This document shows, piece after piece, positions 1-9,249 of a stretch of DNA of 64,000 bases. The first letter of the stretch is position 1, and every line of letters begins with the position of its first letter. Under the pieces are notes generated by a model. That model ran no database searches, was not told the origin of the DNA, and saw only the letters and a program-made list of their open reading frames with translations. The position numbers and the translations under genes are program-made. Source of the stretch: Ruegeria aquimaris (GTDB lineage: Bacteria; Pseudomonadota; Alphaproteobacteria; Rhodobacterales; Rhodobacteraceae); the NCBI RefSeq assembly GCF_025751555.1, contig NZ_JAOWLB010000015.1, forward strand, positions 51,693-115,692. Reading direction: 5' to 3'.

Positions 1-597
1 ATGCACGTACTGGACGCCGATCACCAGCGGGTCGATCTCGGCCGTGCCGATTGCGGCACCGTTCAGGGTGGCGTCGGTTTCGATGTTGATCCAGCGCGCG
101 TTCAGACGCAGCGCGCCGCGGTCGCTGATCTGATAGTCGAGGCCCGCGTTCACGGCGACACCAAAGCTGTCATCCAGTTTCAGGGTGCCGAGCGGCGAGC
201 TTTCCTCGAAGAACGTGGTGTAGTTCACACCGAGGCCGACATAGGGTTTCCAGGCCGAGTTGGTCGGGAAGTGATAGTTCAGCGACAGGGTCGGCGGCAG
301 GTGTTTGACAGTACCGGCATAGCCGATGCCGCTGATCGAAACGTCATGCTTGAACGGCGTTGCGGCCAGCAGCTCGATGCCCAGATTGTCGCGGATGAAG
401 TACTCGACGGTAAAGATAGGTTGGGTGTTGTCGTCCACCGTGGCAATGCCACCGGCCATGGTGCCATTGTTGGATTTGGGGTTCACATAACCCACACCGA
501 CACCGACGGTCCAGTCGCCCTGAGATTGAGCCGCGAGCGGTCCGGCCAGAGTGGCAAGGGCAGTGGAAAGCGCCAGGGCAGCAGCCATACGTGTCAT
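1..597 (-). CDS. ompW: OmpW-family outer membrane protein (3' end cut by window edge)
   Basis: Reading leftward from an ATG at 597-595 gives 199 codons with no stop before the window edge. The protein begins with a classical signal peptide (MTRMAAALALSTALATLAG, cleavage likely after AAQS), followed by short alternating strands. These include GVGVGYVNPKSNNG near residue 30, an NLGIELLAATPF motif, LPPTLSLNYHFP, WKPYVGLGVNYT and a final DPLVIGVQYVH. This order is that of the OmpW eight-stranded barrel (small hydrophobic or cation channel). OmpW proteins usually end in an aromatic residue just after such a strand, so only a few residues should be missing. It is divergent from the acyl-CoA synthetase gene and has a candidate Fnr box upstream (656-669). 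The family assignment is firm; the substrate is unknown. Confidence 0.88.
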   Translation of the reverse strand, partial: MTRMAAALALSTALATLAGPLAAQSQGDWTVGVGVGYVNPKSNNGTMAGGIATVDDNTQPIFTVEYFIRDNLGIELLAATPFKHDVSISGIGYAGTVKHLPPTLSLNYHFPTNSAWKPYVGLGVNYTTFFEESSPLGTLKLDDSFGVAVNAGLDYQISDRGALRLNARWINIETDATLNGAAIGTAEIDPLVIGVQYVH

Positions 598-655
598 GAG
601 AGTACCTTTGGTTTAGTTGACGCCCCGGTTCTGCTCCCGGACATATGCGGATTCT

Positions 656-669
656 CTGATTTGGATCAA
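656..669 (-). promoter_or_regulatory. Candidate Fnr/FnrL-type box upstream of ompW
   Basis: On the minus strand the sequence is TTGATCCAAATCAG, matching the Fnr/FnrL consensus TTGAT-N4-ATCAA at 9 of 10 defined positions. It lies about 60 bp upstream of the ompW start codon. Fnr control of ompW is established in enterobacteria; here the link is inferred from motif and position only. I see no convincing -10 box at the canonical class II distance. Confidence 0.45.
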
Positions 670-764
670 CTTCCGATGAAGTTCCGCCGCGTAACCAATT
701 ATGTTTATTTGGAAAACACGTTTGAAACGCCTTCTGGACAAGGGCCTTTCGGCAGGGTGTTCCA

Positions 765-2297
765 GTGACATTTGCGGCGCGCATACCGGGTTTGCGTCCT
801 GATGGGGGCTGGGATTTGCCCGAGCGTCTGAACATGGCGCGGCAATGCCTGTCGCAACCTGCCGACGCGCTGGCGATCATCGACCTGACCGGACCCGCGC
901 GGCGCGACATCACCCATGGCGAACTGACAGGCATGGTGCAGGGGCTGGCGCGGGCGCTGCTGCCGCGCGTGGCGCCGGGCGACCGGGTCGGCGTGCTGCT
1001 CAGCCAGTCGCCCTGGTGCGCGGCGGCGCATCTGGCGCTCTGGCATATCGGTGCCATTTCCGTGCCGCTGTTCAAGCTGTTCCAGCGGGACGCGCTGCGC
1101 AGCCGTCTGGAGGATTCCGGCGCCCGGCTGGTGCTGACCGATGCCGAGGGCGCGACCCTGCTGGGCGATCTGGCGACCCCGCTGATGGCGGCCGAGATCG
1201 GGATGCCGGGCGAGCCGGTGCCGCAAGCCGATACGCGGCCCGAGGATCCGGCGGTGCTGATCTATACTTCGGGCACCACGGGCCGGGCCAAGGGCGCGCT
1301 GCATGGCCACCGGGTGCTGACCGGCCATTTGCCGGGCGTCTCGATCAGCCACAATCACCTGCGCCCGGGCGATTGCCTGTGGACGCCCGCCGACTGGGCC
1401 TGGATTGGCGGTCTGTTCGACGTGCTGATGCCGGGGCTGGCGCTGGGCATTCCGGTGGTGGCCGCGCGGCTGGACAAGTTCAGCGCCAATGCCTGCACCG
1501 ATGTGATCGCGCGGGGCGGGGTCCGCAACGTGTTCTTTCCGCCCACCGCGCTCCGCATGCTCAAGGCGGCGGATCAGGCCATTCCCGGCCTGCGCTCGGT
1601 CGCCTCGGGCGGCGAGCCGCTGGGTGCCGAGATGCTGGCCTGGGGCGAGGGTGCCTTTGGCCTGACGATCAATGAATTCTACGGCCAGACCGAGTGCAAC
1701 ATGACCGTGTCCTCCTGTGCCGCCGATTTCCCGGTGCGTCCGGGCTGTATCGGCCAGCCGGTGCCGGGGCATGAGGTTGCGGTGATCGACGATGCGGGTC
1801 AGCCCACAAAGGGCGAGGGCGATGTCGCCGTGCGGCGCGGCTCGGCCTCGATGCTGCTGGAATACTGGCGCAACCCGGCAGCCACCGCCGAGAAGTTCCG
1901 GGGCGATTGGCTGGTGACCGGCGACCGGGGCGTGTGGGAGGGCGAGTACCTCCGTTTCGTGGGGCGCGAGGATGACGTGATCACCTCGGCCGGCTACCGC
2001 ATCGGCCCGGCAGAGATCGAGGATTGCCTGCTGACCCATCCGGGCGTTGCGACCGTGGGCGTGGTCGGCAAGCCCGACCCGCTCAGGACCGAGATCGTCA
2101 AGGCCTATGTGGTGCTGAAACCGGGCGCCCGGGCCAGCGCCGAAGAACTGCAAGCCTGGGTCAAGGACCGGCTCGCCCAATATTCTTACCCGCGCGAGGT
2201 GGCGTTTCTGGACGCGCTGCCGATGACGGTGACAGGTAAAGTGATCCGCAAGGAATTGAAGCGCCGCGCAGCGGCAGAACTGGAGGCCAATCCATGA
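765..2297 (+). CDS. AMP-binding acyl-CoA synthetase of the leucine catabolic operon
   Basis: This 510-residue ANL-superfamily enzyme would adenylate a carboxylic acid and transfer the acyl group to CoA. It shows the phosphate-binding loop [12 protein letters not shown] near residue 167, the adenylate-binding NEFYGQTE near 304, the hinge aspartate motif [20 protein letters not shown] near 385, and the C-terminal lysine motif [11 protein letters not shown] near 492. The only good start is a GTG at 765, preceded by a weak AGGG. Its stop overlaps the ATG of the carboxylase beta gene (ATGA), so the two are translationally coupled. In related liu clusters this gene is thought to activate a short branched or keto acid such as acetoacetate. 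The exact substrate cannot be read from the sequence. Confidence 0.88.
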   Translation: MTFAARIPGLRPDGGWDLPERLNMARQCLSQPADALAIIDLTGPARRDITHGELTGMVQGLARALLPRVAPGDRVGVLLSQSPWCAAAHLALWHIGAISVPLFKLFQRDALRSRLEDSGARLVLTDAEGATLLGDLATPLMAAEIGMPGEPVPQADTRPEDPAVLIYTSGTTGRAKGALHGHRVLTGHLPGVSISHNHLRPGDCLWTPADWAWIGGLFDVLMPGLALGIPVVAARLDKFSANACTDVIARGGVRNVFFPPTALRMLKAADQAIPGLRSVASGGEPLGAEMLAWGEGAFGLTINEFYGQTECNMTVSSCAADFPVRPGCIGQPVPGHEVAVIDDAGQPTKGEGDVAVRRGSASMLLEYWRNPAATAEKFRGDWLVTGDRGVWEGEYLRFVGREDDVITSAGYRIGPAEIEDCLLTHPGVATVGVVGKPDPLRTEIVKAYVVLKPGARASAEELQAWVKDRLAQYSYPREVAFLDALPMTVTGKVIRKELKRRAAAELEANP

Positions 2298-3898
2298 AAC
2301 TCACATCCAAGGCCATGCCCGCCTCCGAGGGCTTCAAGGCGAACCGCGCCGCGCATCTGGAGGCGCTGGCGCAGATCGGGGCGGCGGCCGAGGCCGCGCG
2401 TCTGGGCGGCGGTGAAAAATCGCGGGCCCGCCACGAAAGCCGGGGCAAGATGCTGCCGCGCCGCCGGGTGGCCAACCTGCTCGATCCGGGCTCGCCCTTT
2501 CTGGAAATCGGCGCCACCGCAGCCCATGACATGTATGACAACGCGGCTCCCGCCGCCGGTGTCGTCGCCGGGATCGGCCGGGTCGAGGGGCAGGAAGTCA
2601 TGGTCGTCTGCAACGACGCCACGGTAAAGGGCGGCACCTATTACCCGATGACGGTCAAGAAACACCTGCGCGCGCAGGAGATCGCCGAGGAAAACAACCT
2701 GCCTTGCATCTATCTGGTGGACAGCGGTGGCGCCAACCTGCCCAACCAGGACGAGGTGTTCCCGGACCGCGATCACTTTGGCCGCATCTTCTATAACCAG
2801 GCGCGGATGAGTGCGAAGGGCATCCCGCAGATCGCGGTTGTGATGGGCTCCTGCACCGCAGGCGGCGCTTATGTTCCGGCCATGTCCGACGTCACCATCA
2901 TCGTCAAGGAACAGGGCACCATCTTTCTCGCTGGCCCGCCGCTGGTCAAGGCGGCCACGGGAGAGGTGGTCAGCGCCGAAGACCTCGGCGGCGGTGACGT
3001 GCACACGCGCTTATCGGGCGTGGCCGATTACCTGGCCGAGGATGACGCCCACGCGCTGGCGCTGGCGCGCCGCGCGGTGCGTTCGCTCAACCGCCGCAAG
3101 CCGCTGACGGTGGACTGGGCCAGCCCCGAGGAACCGGCATACGATCCCGAGGAAATCCTGGGCGTGGTGCCCGCCGACCTGAAAACCCCCTATGACATCC
3201 GCGAGGTGATCGCGCGGCTGGTCGATGGTTCGCGCTTTGACGAGTTCAAGCCGCGCTTTGGCGAGACCATCGTCTGCGGTTTTGCCCATCTCAAGGGTTG
3301 CCCGATCGGCATCATCGCCAATAATGGCGTGATCTTCAGCGAGGCGGCGCAGAAGGCGGCGCATTTCGTGGAACTGTGCAGCCAGCGCAAGATCCCGCTG
3401 GTGTTCCTGCAAAACATCACCGGTTTCATGGTAGGCCGCAAATACGAGAACGAAGGTATTGCGCGCCACGGCGCCAAGATGGTGACGGCGGTCGCCACCA
3501 CCAGCGTACCCAAGATCACCATGCTGGTGGGCGGCTCGTTTGGCGCGGGCAACTATGGCATGGCGGGCCGCGCCTATCAGCCGCGCTTCCTGTGGACCTG
3601 GCCCAACAGCCGCATCTCGGTGATGGGCGGCGAACAGGCGGCGGGGGTTCTGGCCACCGTCAAGCGGGACGGGATCGAGCGGGCAGGCGGCAGTTGGTCG
3701 GCTGAGGAAGAGGCCGAGTTCAAACGCCCGACGCTGGAGATGTTCGAGCGCCAGTCGCACCCGCTCTATGCCAGCGCCCGGCTTTGGGATGATGGCATCA
3801 TCGACCCCCGCAAGAGCCGCGACGTGCTGGCCCTGTCGCTGAGCGCCGCGCTGAACGCGCCCATCGAGGAGACACGTTTCGGCGTGTTCCGGATGTGA
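2294..3898 (+). CDS. mccB: Methylcrotonyl-CoA carboxylase, carboxyltransferase (beta) subunit
   Basis: This 534-residue protein matches the biotin-dependent carboxyltransferase family and the usual length of the non-biotinylated MCC subunit. The N-terminal half carries the acyl-CoA-binding region ([15 protein letters not shown] near 44, [11 protein letters not shown] near 142, and [16 protein letters not shown] near 184). The C-terminal half carries the carboxybiotin region ([14 protein letters not shown] near 342, [11 protein letters not shown] near 372, and [14 protein letters not shown] near 416). With the alpha subunit (4986-6932) it converts 3-methylcrotonyl-CoA to 3-methylglutaconyl-CoA in leucine breakdown. 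The position inside a cluster with HMG-CoA lyase supports MCC over propionyl-CoA carboxylase or geranyl-CoA carboxylase. Confidence 0.93.
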   Translation: MKLTSKAMPASEGFKANRAAHLEALAQIGAAAEAARLGGGEKSRARHESRGKMLPRRRVANLLDPGSPFLEIGATAAHDMYDNAAPAAGVVAGIGRVEGQEVMVVCNDATVKGGTYYPMTVKKHLRAQEIAEENNLPCIYLVDSGGANLPNQDEVFPDRDHFGRIFYNQARMSAKGIPQIAVVMGSCTAGGAYVPAMSDVTIIVKEQGTIFLAGPPLVKAATGEVVSAEDLGGGDVHTRLSGVADYLAEDDAHALALARRAVRSLNRRKPLTVDWASPEEPAYDPEEILGVVPADLKTPYDIREVIARLVDGSRFDEFKPRFGETIVCGFAHLKGCPIGIIANNGVIFSEAAQKAAHFVELCSQRKIPLVFLQNITGFMVGRKYENEGIARHGAKMVTAVATTSVPKITMLVGGSFGAGNYGMAGRAYQPRFLWTWPNSRISVMGGEQAAGVLATVKRDGIERAGGSWSAEEEAEFKRPTLEMFERQSHPLYASARLWDDGIIDPRKSRDVLALSLSAALNAPIEETRFGVFRM

Positions 3899-3928
3899 AC
3901 TTCATTTCGCGAAAAATACTCCGGGGGT

Positions 3929-3947
3929 CCGGGGGCAGAGCCCCCGG
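3929..3947. terminator. GC-rich hairpin after mccB
   Basis: The perfect palindrome CCGGGGGC-AGA-GCCCCCGG lies 31 bp past the mccB stop, with no T-run behind it. A GGGGGTCC stretch just before offers a competing pairing partner. It may attenuate or stabilise the mccB 3' end rather than stop all transcription, since the operon appears to continue. It also resembles small GC-rich intergenic palindromes that are frequent in Rhodobacteraceae genomes. Confidence 0.45.
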
Positions 3948-4013
3948 CGCGACGGTCGCCTGTCGTGGGGCCACCGGGGTCGATGCGGGCAAGACCGAGA
4001 AGAGGGATTTGCC

Positions 4014-4985
4014 ATGATACGAACAAGGCTTACCGAGACCTTCGGATTGGACTATCCGATCGTATCGGCCCCGATGGCCAAGGTGGCCGGTGGGCGGCTG
4101 GCAGCGGCGGTGTCGCGGGCGGGCGGTCTGGGTCTGATCGGCGGCGGCTATTGCGAGGCCGACTGGATCGAGACCGAATTCGCAAATGCCGGGAATACCG
4201 CCGTTGGTTGCGGTTTCATCACCTGGCGGTTGGCAGAGGCGCCGCAGGTGCTGGATGCGGCGCTGGATCATGGGCCGCGGGCGGTGTTTCTATCCTTTGG
4301 CGACCCTCGGCCCTTTGCTGAACGGATCCATGCGGCCGGGGCGGCGCTGATCTGTCAGGTACAGACACTGGGTGATGCGCGCCAGGCGGTCGAGGCCGGG
4401 GCGCGGGTGATCGTCGCTCAGGGTGGCGAGGCAGGTGGTCATGGCGCCAACCGGGCGACCCTGACGCTGGTGCCCGAAGTGGCGGATTTCCTGCGTTCGG
4501 CTGCTCCTGGAACACTGCTGCTGGCGGCGGGGGGGATAGCCGACGGGCGGGGCCTGGCTGCGGCCTTGATGCTGGGCGCGGACGGGGTGCTGGTGGGGAC
4601 GCGGTTCTGTCTGAGCGACGAGGCGCTGATCCCGCCGCAGTTTCAGCAGGCGGGTATTGCGGCCAGCGGGGATCAGACCGTTGCCACCAAGGTGGTCGAT
4701 ATCGTGCGCGGTTATGACTGGCCCGAGCGCTTTCGTATCCGCGTTCTCGACAATGCATTCACCGCGCGCTGGCAGGGGGATCTGGACGGGCTTCGCGCCG
4801 ATCCCGCGCAGCACGCGACCTGGGCCGAAGCGCTGGCGGCGGGTGACCCGTCGGTCGCCAATCCGGTGCTGGGCGAGGGCATCGGGCTGGTCAAGGGCAG
4901 CGCCCCCGCGGCGGAAATCATGAAACAGATGGCCCACGAGGCCGAGGCCCTGCTTGCGGGCGGCTGGGACAGAAGGAAGAGCTAG
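4014..4985 (+). CDS. Nitronate monooxygenase / 2-nitropropane dioxygenase-like FMN enzyme
   Basis: This 323-residue protein has the TIM-barrel layout of the NMO/NPD and enoyl-ACP reductase FabK group. Visible are the N-terminal YPIVSAPMAKVAGGRLA, AGGLGLIGGGY near 36, the signature QGGEAGGHGAN near 140 (with the family's conserved histidine), and the FMN phosphate site AAGGIADGRGLAAAL-GADGVLVGTRF near 170-195. Such proteins use FMN and O2 to oxidise alkyl nitronates, but many members have unknown substrates. Its stop codon is followed immediately by the mccA ATG, so it is embedded in the leucine operon between the two carboxylase subunits. That placement suggests a role tied to this pathway or detoxification linked to it; this is inference only. 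Confidence 0.82.
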   Translation: MIRTRLTETFGLDYPIVSAPMAKVAGGRLAAAVSRAGGLGLIGGGYCEADWIETEFANAGNTAVGCGFITWRLAEAPQVLDAALDHGPRAVFLSFGDPRPFAERIHAAGAALICQVQTLGDARQAVEAGARVIVAQGGEAGGHGANRATLTLVPEVADFLRSAAPGTLLLAAGGIADGRGLAAALMLGADGVLVGTRFCLSDEALIPPQFQQAGIAASGDQTVATKVVDIVRGYDWPERFRIRVLDNAFTARWQGDLDGLRADPAQHATWAEALAAGDPSVANPVLGEGIGLVKGSAPAAEIMKQMAHEAEALLAGGWDRRKS

Positions 4986-6932
4986 ATGTTCGACAAGATC
5001 CTGATTGCGAACCGGGGCGAGATCGCCTGCCGAGTGATGGAAACGGCGCAGCGCCTGGGTGTCGCCTGTGTTGCGGTTTACTCTGATGCCGATGCCGGGG
5101 CCAAGCATGTGGCGATGGCGGACCAGGCTGTCCATATCGGCGGCGCGGCCCCGGCGGACAGCTATCTGAAGGGCGACGTGATCATTCAGGCGGCGCTGGA
5201 TACCGGTGCGCAGGCCATCCACCCCGGATATGGGTTCCTGTCTGAGAACCCCGGTTTCGTGGATGCGGTCGAGGCGGCGGGCCTGACCTTTATCGGCCCG
5301 TCGGCCAAGGCGATCCGCGCCATGGGTCTGAAAGACGCGGCCAAGGCGCTGATGCAGGAGGCGGGCGTTCCCGTGGTGCCCGGCTATCACGGCGCCAACC
5401 AGGACCCCGAGCACCTGTCGGGGGCGGCTGATACCATCGGCTATCCGGTACTGATCAAGGCAGTCGCGGGCGGCGGCGGCAAGGGCATGCGTCTGGTCGA
5501 ACGTCCGCAGGACTTTGCCGCCGCGCTCGACAGCGCGCGGGGCGAGGCGAAGACCGCCTTTGGTAACGATGCCGTGCTGATCGAGAAATATGTCTCGAAG
5601 CCCCGGCATATCGAGGTGCAGGTCTTTGGCGACGGCACCCATGCGGTGCATCTGTTCGAACGCGATTGCTCGCTGCAACGGCGTCATCAGAAGGTGATCG
5701 AGGAGGCGCCCGCGCCCGGTATGACCGAGGAGATGCGTGCCGCGATGGGCCAGGCAGGCGTGCGCGCCGCCGAGGCCATCGGGTACAAGGGCGCCGGTAC
5801 GGTCGAGTTTATCGTCGACGCCTCGGACGGGCTGCGGGCTGACCGGTTCTGGTTCATGGAAATGAACACCCGGCTTCAGGTTGAACATCCGGTGACCGAG
5901 GCGATCACCGGCGTTGATCTGGTGGAATGGCAGTTGCGGGTGGCGGCCGGCGAGAGCCTGCCTGCCCGGCAAGAGGATTTGTCGATCAACGGTCATGCGT
6001 TCGAGGCGCGGATCTATGCCGAGGATGTGCCGAAAGGGTTCCTGCCCGCAACCGGCACGCTCAGCCATCTGGAGTTTCCGGCAGGCGCCCGTATCGACAG
6101 CGGCGTGCGCGCGGGCGATACTATCAGCCCCTGGTATGACCCGATGATCGCCAAGATCACCGTGCATGGCCCGACCCGTGGCGCGGCCCTGCGTCAGTTG
6201 GAACGGGCGCTGCGCTGGACCGATATCGGCGGCACCGTCACCAACGTGTCCTTCCTGCGGCTTTTGGCCTGTCAGCCGGATTTTGTCCGGGGCGATGTCG
6301 ATACCGGGCTGATCGGGCGCGAGGCCGACAGCCTGACCGCCGCGCCGGTGGCCTGCACCAAGGCGCGCTCGATCGCGGCGCTGGCGGCGCTGGGCCTGCA
6401 TGAGGGTGCGGGTGAATTGGGCGGCTTCACGCTGTGGGGGCCGCTGGGTTGGGATGTGACCCTGACCCACCATGACGAGGAATTCTCGGCCCGCGTTCTG
6501 GTCAGCGGTCCGGGGCAGTTCGATGTGGCGCTGGGCGACAACACGCGGCACCGCGTCGAACACAAGGGCGGCCTGTGGTGGGTCGATGCCACGCGGGTAC
6601 AGGCGCGGGTTGCCCGGGGACGGGATGAACTGACCGTGTTCTGGGGCAATGGTTATCGCTTTGGTCTGATCGATCCGCTGGCGCGGGAAAGCAGCGCGGG
6701 CGGCGATACCAACGTGGTTCTGGCGCCGATGCCCGGGCTGGTGAAAGCAGTTTTTGCCAGTGCTGGGCAAGAGGTGCACGAAGGCGACCGTCTCGCCATT
6801 CTCGAAGCGATGAAGATGGAGCATTCGCTGCTGGCCGCGCGTGACGGCGTGGTGGCCGAAGTGCTGGCCGAGGCCGGATCGCAGGTCGAGGCCGGGGCCG
6901 CTCTGGTCCGGTTGGAACCCGAAGAGGCTTGA
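4986..6932 (+). CDS. mccA: Methylcrotonyl-CoA carboxylase, biotin-carrying (alpha) subunit
   Basis: This is a 648-residue biotin carboxylase plus carrier protein. It begins with the carboxylase N-domain (KILIANRGEIACRV), then GYGFLSENPGF near 80, the ATP-grasp glycine loop VAGGGGKGMRLV near 160, the catalytic region FMEMNTRLQVEHPVTE near 287, and a C-terminal biotinyl domain whose EAMKMEHS motif places the biotinylated lysine at residue 610. It carboxylates biotin with bicarbonate and ATP, then passes CO2 to the beta subunit. It starts on the base after the preceding stop codon. BirA, which would attach the biotin, is encoded downstream at 26969-27718. Confidence 0.94.
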   Translation: MFDKILIANRGEIACRVMETAQRLGVACVAVYSDADAGAKHVAMADQAVHIGGAAPADSYLKGDVIIQAALDTGAQAIHPGYGFLSENPGFVDAVEAAGLTFIGPSAKAIRAMGLKDAAKALMQEAGVPVVPGYHGANQDPEHLSGAADTIGYPVLIKAVAGGGGKGMRLVERPQDFAAALDSARGEAKTAFGNDAVLIEKYVSKPRHIEVQVFGDGTHAVHLFERDCSLQRRHQKVIEEAPAPGMTEEMRAAMGQAGVRAAEAIGYKGAGTVEFIVDASDGLRADRFWFMEMNTRLQVEHPVTEAITGVDLVEWQLRVAAGESLPARQEDLSINGHAFEARIYAEDVPKGFLPATGTLSHLEFPAGARIDSGVRAGDTISPWYDPMIAKITVHGPTRGAALRQLERALRWTDIGGTVTNVSFLRLLACQPDFVRGDVDTGLIGREADSLTAAPVACTKARSIAALAALGLHEGAGELGGFTLWGPLGWDVTLTHHDEEFSARVLVSGPGQFDVALGDNTRHRVEHKGGLWWVDATRVQARVARGRDELTVFWGNGYRFGLIDPLARESSAGGDTNVVLAPMPGLVKAVFASAGQEVHEGDRLAILEAMKMEHSLLAARDGVVAEVLAEAGSQVEAGAALVRLEPEEA

Positions 6933-6996
6933 CGCGCGCCCGGCGAAATCGTCGTGATGTGAGTATTTGAAACCAGAAAGAAGCGGGAGAGCGCGG

Positions 6997-7851
6997 ATGG
7001 GCGATTTTGTCGAGATTTTCGAGGTGGGTCCGCGCGATGGGCTGCAAAACGAAAAGCGTGAGATCCCTGTAAAGGACAAGGTCGCCCTGGTCGACTGCCT
7101 GAGCCGGGCAGGGTTCAACCGGATCGAGGTGGCGAGTTTTGTGTCACCCAAATGGGTGCCGCAGATGGCGGGCTCGGCCGAGGTGTTGGCGGGCATCACG
7201 CGCGGCGAGGGCATCCGATATGCCGCGCTGACGCCGAACATGCGCGGCTACGAGGATGCGCTGGCGGCCAAGGCGGATGAAATCGCGATCTTCGCCTCGG
7301 CGTCGGAAGGGTTTTCCAAGGCCAATATCAACGCCACGATCGAGGAGAGCATCGAGCGGTTCAAACCGATCCTGAAGGCCGCGCGTCATATCGACCTGCC
7401 GGTGCGGGGTTATGTCTCTTGCGTGACGGATTGTCCCTTTGACGGGCCGACGCCGCCGGAAAAGGTGGCCGAGGTGGCCGACCGGTTGTTCTCGCTGGGC
7501 TGTTACGAGATTTCGTTGGGCGATACCATCGGACAGGCAACGCCGGACAAGATCGCCCGGATGCTGATGGCGGTGCGCGAGCGGGTTCCGGTCACGCGTC
7601 TGGCGGGGCATTACCACGACACCGCAGGCCGGGCGCTGGCCAATATCGACGCCTCGCTGGCGCTGGGCGTCCGGGTGTTCGACGCGGCGGTCGGGGGGTT
7701 GGGGGGCTGTCCTTATGCGCCGGGTGCGGCGGGCAACGTCGCGACCGAGGCGGTCGCCCTCCATCTGAAACGTCTTGGCTATCGGACCGGGCTGGATATG
7801 GGCGTGATCGAGGAAGCGGCGACCATGGCCCGCAATATGCGGGCCGCCTGA
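6997..7851 (+). CDS. mvaB: Hydroxymethylglutaryl-CoA lyase
   Basis: This 284-residue enzyme cleaves HMG-CoA to acetyl-CoA and acetoacetate, the last step of leucine breakdown. Diagnostic features are the N-terminal FEVGPRDGLQNE (metal and catalytic Asp), ASFVSPKWVPQMA near 45, the GHYHDTAG metal histidines near 207, and the active-site loop GGLGGCPYAPGAAGN near 233, whose cysteine is catalytic. I chose the ATG at 6997 because it follows GGGAG at a proper distance and gives the usual start MxxxVEIFEVGPRDG; an upstream TTG at 6967 would only add an unconserved leader. It follows mccA by 64 bp. Confidence 0.93.
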   Translation: MGDFVEIFEVGPRDGLQNEKREIPVKDKVALVDCLSRAGFNRIEVASFVSPKWVPQMAGSAEVLAGITRGEGIRYAALTPNMRGYEDALAAKADEIAIFASASEGFSKANINATIEESIERFKPILKAARHIDLPVRGYVSCVTDCPFDGPTPPEKVAEVADRLFSLGCYEISLGDTIGQATPDKIARMLMAVRERVPVTRLAGHYHDTAGRALANIDASLALGVRVFDAAVGGLGGCPYAPGAAGNVATEAVALHLKRLGYRTGLDMGVIEEAATMARNMRAA

Positions 7852-7908
7852 ACCAGACCAAAGTCAGCCCTGTTTTCCAGGCCGCTGGGCGGCTGTTGAG
7901 GAGTGATC

Positions 7909-8697
7909 ATGTATCAGACCATCACAATCGAGACCGACGCGCGCGGCGTCGCAACGCTCACCTTGAACCGGGTGGACAAGCATAATGCGATGTCGGCGCA
8001 GATGCTGGCGGATCTGACCCGGGCCGCTGGGGAACTGGCAGCGGACGAGGCCGTGCGCGTCGTGATCCTGACCGGCGCGGGCAAGACTTTCTGCGCTGGC
8101 GGCGATCTGGCCTGGATGCAGGCGCAGATGGCAGCGGATGCCGCCACCCGCTTTGTCGAGGCGCGCAAGCTGGCCGAGATGCTTCAGGCGCTCAATACCC
8201 TGCCCAAGCCGCTGATCGGTGCGGTGCAGGGCAACGCCTTTGGTGGCGGGGTGGGGATGGCCAGCGTCTGCGATATCGCCATTGGGGTGGACAGCCTGAA
8301 AATGGGCCTGACGGAAACCCGCCTGGGCGTCATCCCCGCCACCATCGGACCCTATGTCATCGCCCGTATGGGCGAGGCGCGGGCGCGCCGGGTGTTCATG
8401 TCGGGGCGGATCTTTGGCGCGGCCGAGGCGGTTGAACTGGGCCTTCTGGCCAGAGCGGTTCCGGCCGATGATCTTGCCACTGCGGTAGAGGCCGAAGTCG
8501 CCCCCTATCTCGCCTGTGCGCCGGGCGCGGTTGCCTCGGCCAAGGCGCTGATCCGCGATCTGGGTCCGAGGATTGACGATGCCGCGATCGACAGGACGAT
8601 TCAGGCGCTGGTGGACCGCTGGGAAACCGAAGAGGCGCAAGAGGGAATCGGTGCCTTTTTCGACAAGCGCAAACCTGCATGGAATACTCAGGTTTAG
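7909..8697 (+). CDS. Crotonase-family hydratase, probably methylglutaconyl-CoA hydratase
   Basis: This 262-residue enoyl-CoA hydratase/isomerase family protein shows the crotonase core: HNAMSAQM near 26, oxyanion-hole motifs LTGAGKTFCAGGDLAWM near 54-70 and GNAFGGGVGMASVCD near 105, followed by TRLGVIPATIGPYV. By context it should hydrate 3-methylglutaconyl-CoA to HMG-CoA, filling the step between MCC and HMG-CoA lyase. The ATG at 7909 is preceded by a strong GAGGAG at 7898-7903; a GTG at 7903 overlaps that site and is unlikely. It is the last gene of the operon, and nuo begins about 190 bp later. Confidence 0.87.
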   Translation: MYQTITIETDARGVATLTLNRVDKHNAMSAQMLADLTRAAGELAADEAVRVVILTGAGKTFCAGGDLAWMQAQMAADAATRFVEARKLAEMLQALNTLPKPLIGAVQGNAFGGGVGMASVCDIAIGVDSLKMGLTETRLGVIPATIGPYVIARMGEARARRVFMSGRIFGAAEAVELGLLARAVPADDLATAVEAEVAPYLACAPGAVASAKALIRDLGPRIDDAAIDRTIQALVDRWETEEAQEGIGAFFDKRKPAWNTQV

Positions 8698-8791
8698 GAC
8701 CCGGTCGCGTCCGGGATTTCCGCCTGAAAACATTCATGAAAGCCTATGTTTGCCTGCGTCGAAATATGCGTTACTGCGGGCTTTCGTTCAG

Positions 8792-8820
8792 TTGACCCTC
8801 TGCGCGGGCGCGGTTAGAGA
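8792..8820 (+). promoter_or_regulatory. Candidate sigma-70-type promoter for nuo
   Basis: TTGACC at 8792-8797 and TAGAGA at 8815-8820 are separated by exactly 17 bp, about 65 bp upstream of the nuoA GTG. The -35 box matches consensus at five of six positions; the -10 is weaker. It lies in the longest non-coding gap before the nuo cluster. This is inferred from motif and spacing alone. Confidence 0.45.
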
Positions 8821-8883
8821 AGGTCGTGTCAACACGCCAATTGACGGCGCGTCCGAACGGGGCGCGCAGGAAAGGAGCCACTC

Positions 8884-9249
8884 GTGGAAGAGCTGTTGCG
8901 GGAATACCTCCCGATCCTCGTGTTTCTGGTCGTCGCAGCCGGTCTTGGCATAGTTCTGATTCTCGCTGCGGTGGTTCTGGCCGTGCGCAATCCCGATCCC
9001 GAAAAGGTCAGCGCTTATGAATGCGGGTTCAACGCCTTCGACGATGCGCGGATGAAGTTCGACGTCCGGTTCTATCTGGTGTCGATCCTGTTCATCATCT
9101 TCGACCTGGAAATCGCGTTCCTGTTCCCCTGGGCCGTCGGGTTCAAGGACATCAGCGATGTGGGCTTCTGGTCGATGATGGTTTTCCTGGGCGTGCTGAC
9201 CATCGGCTTTGCCTATGAATGGAAGAAAGGGGCGCTGGAATGGCAGTGA
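8884..9249 (+). CDS. nuoA: NADH-quinone oxidoreductase subunit A
   Basis: This 121-residue membrane subunit has three predicted helices (residues about 10-33, 62-84 and 92-112). It carries the conserved loop [22 protein letters not shown] and the helix motif [11 protein letters not shown], diagnostic for NuoA/ND3. The loop between helices 1 and 2 contains the cysteine known from the active/deactive switch of complex I. The start is GTG at 8884, preceded by AGGAAAGGAG. It is the first gene of the nuo cluster and overlaps nuoB by 10 bp. Confidence 0.96.
   Translation: MEELLREYLPILVFLVVAAGLGIVLILAAVVLAVRNPDPEKVSAYECGFNAFDDARMKFDVRFYLVSILFIIFDLEIAFLFPWAVGFKDISDVGFWSMMVFLGVLTIGFAYEWKKGALEWQ

Noticed and set aside
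1..768. A rightward 255-codon frame at the left edge
   Set aside because: It is antisense to the OmpW-like gene, which has a signal peptide and barrel motifs. The rightward frame has none.
705..2180. A 491-codon frame opposite the acyl-CoA synthetase, and similar long frames opposite mccB, nuoG, nuoL and nuoM
   Set aside because: All are fully antisense to clearly recognised enzymes and show shadow-type composition without conserved motifs.
4290..7241. A 983-codon open frame on the minus strand
   Set aside because: It lies antisense to the nitronate monooxygenase, mccA and mvaB genes. Its composition (Arg, Pro, Gln, His rich) is the usual shadow of GC-rich codons, and it has no domain motifs.
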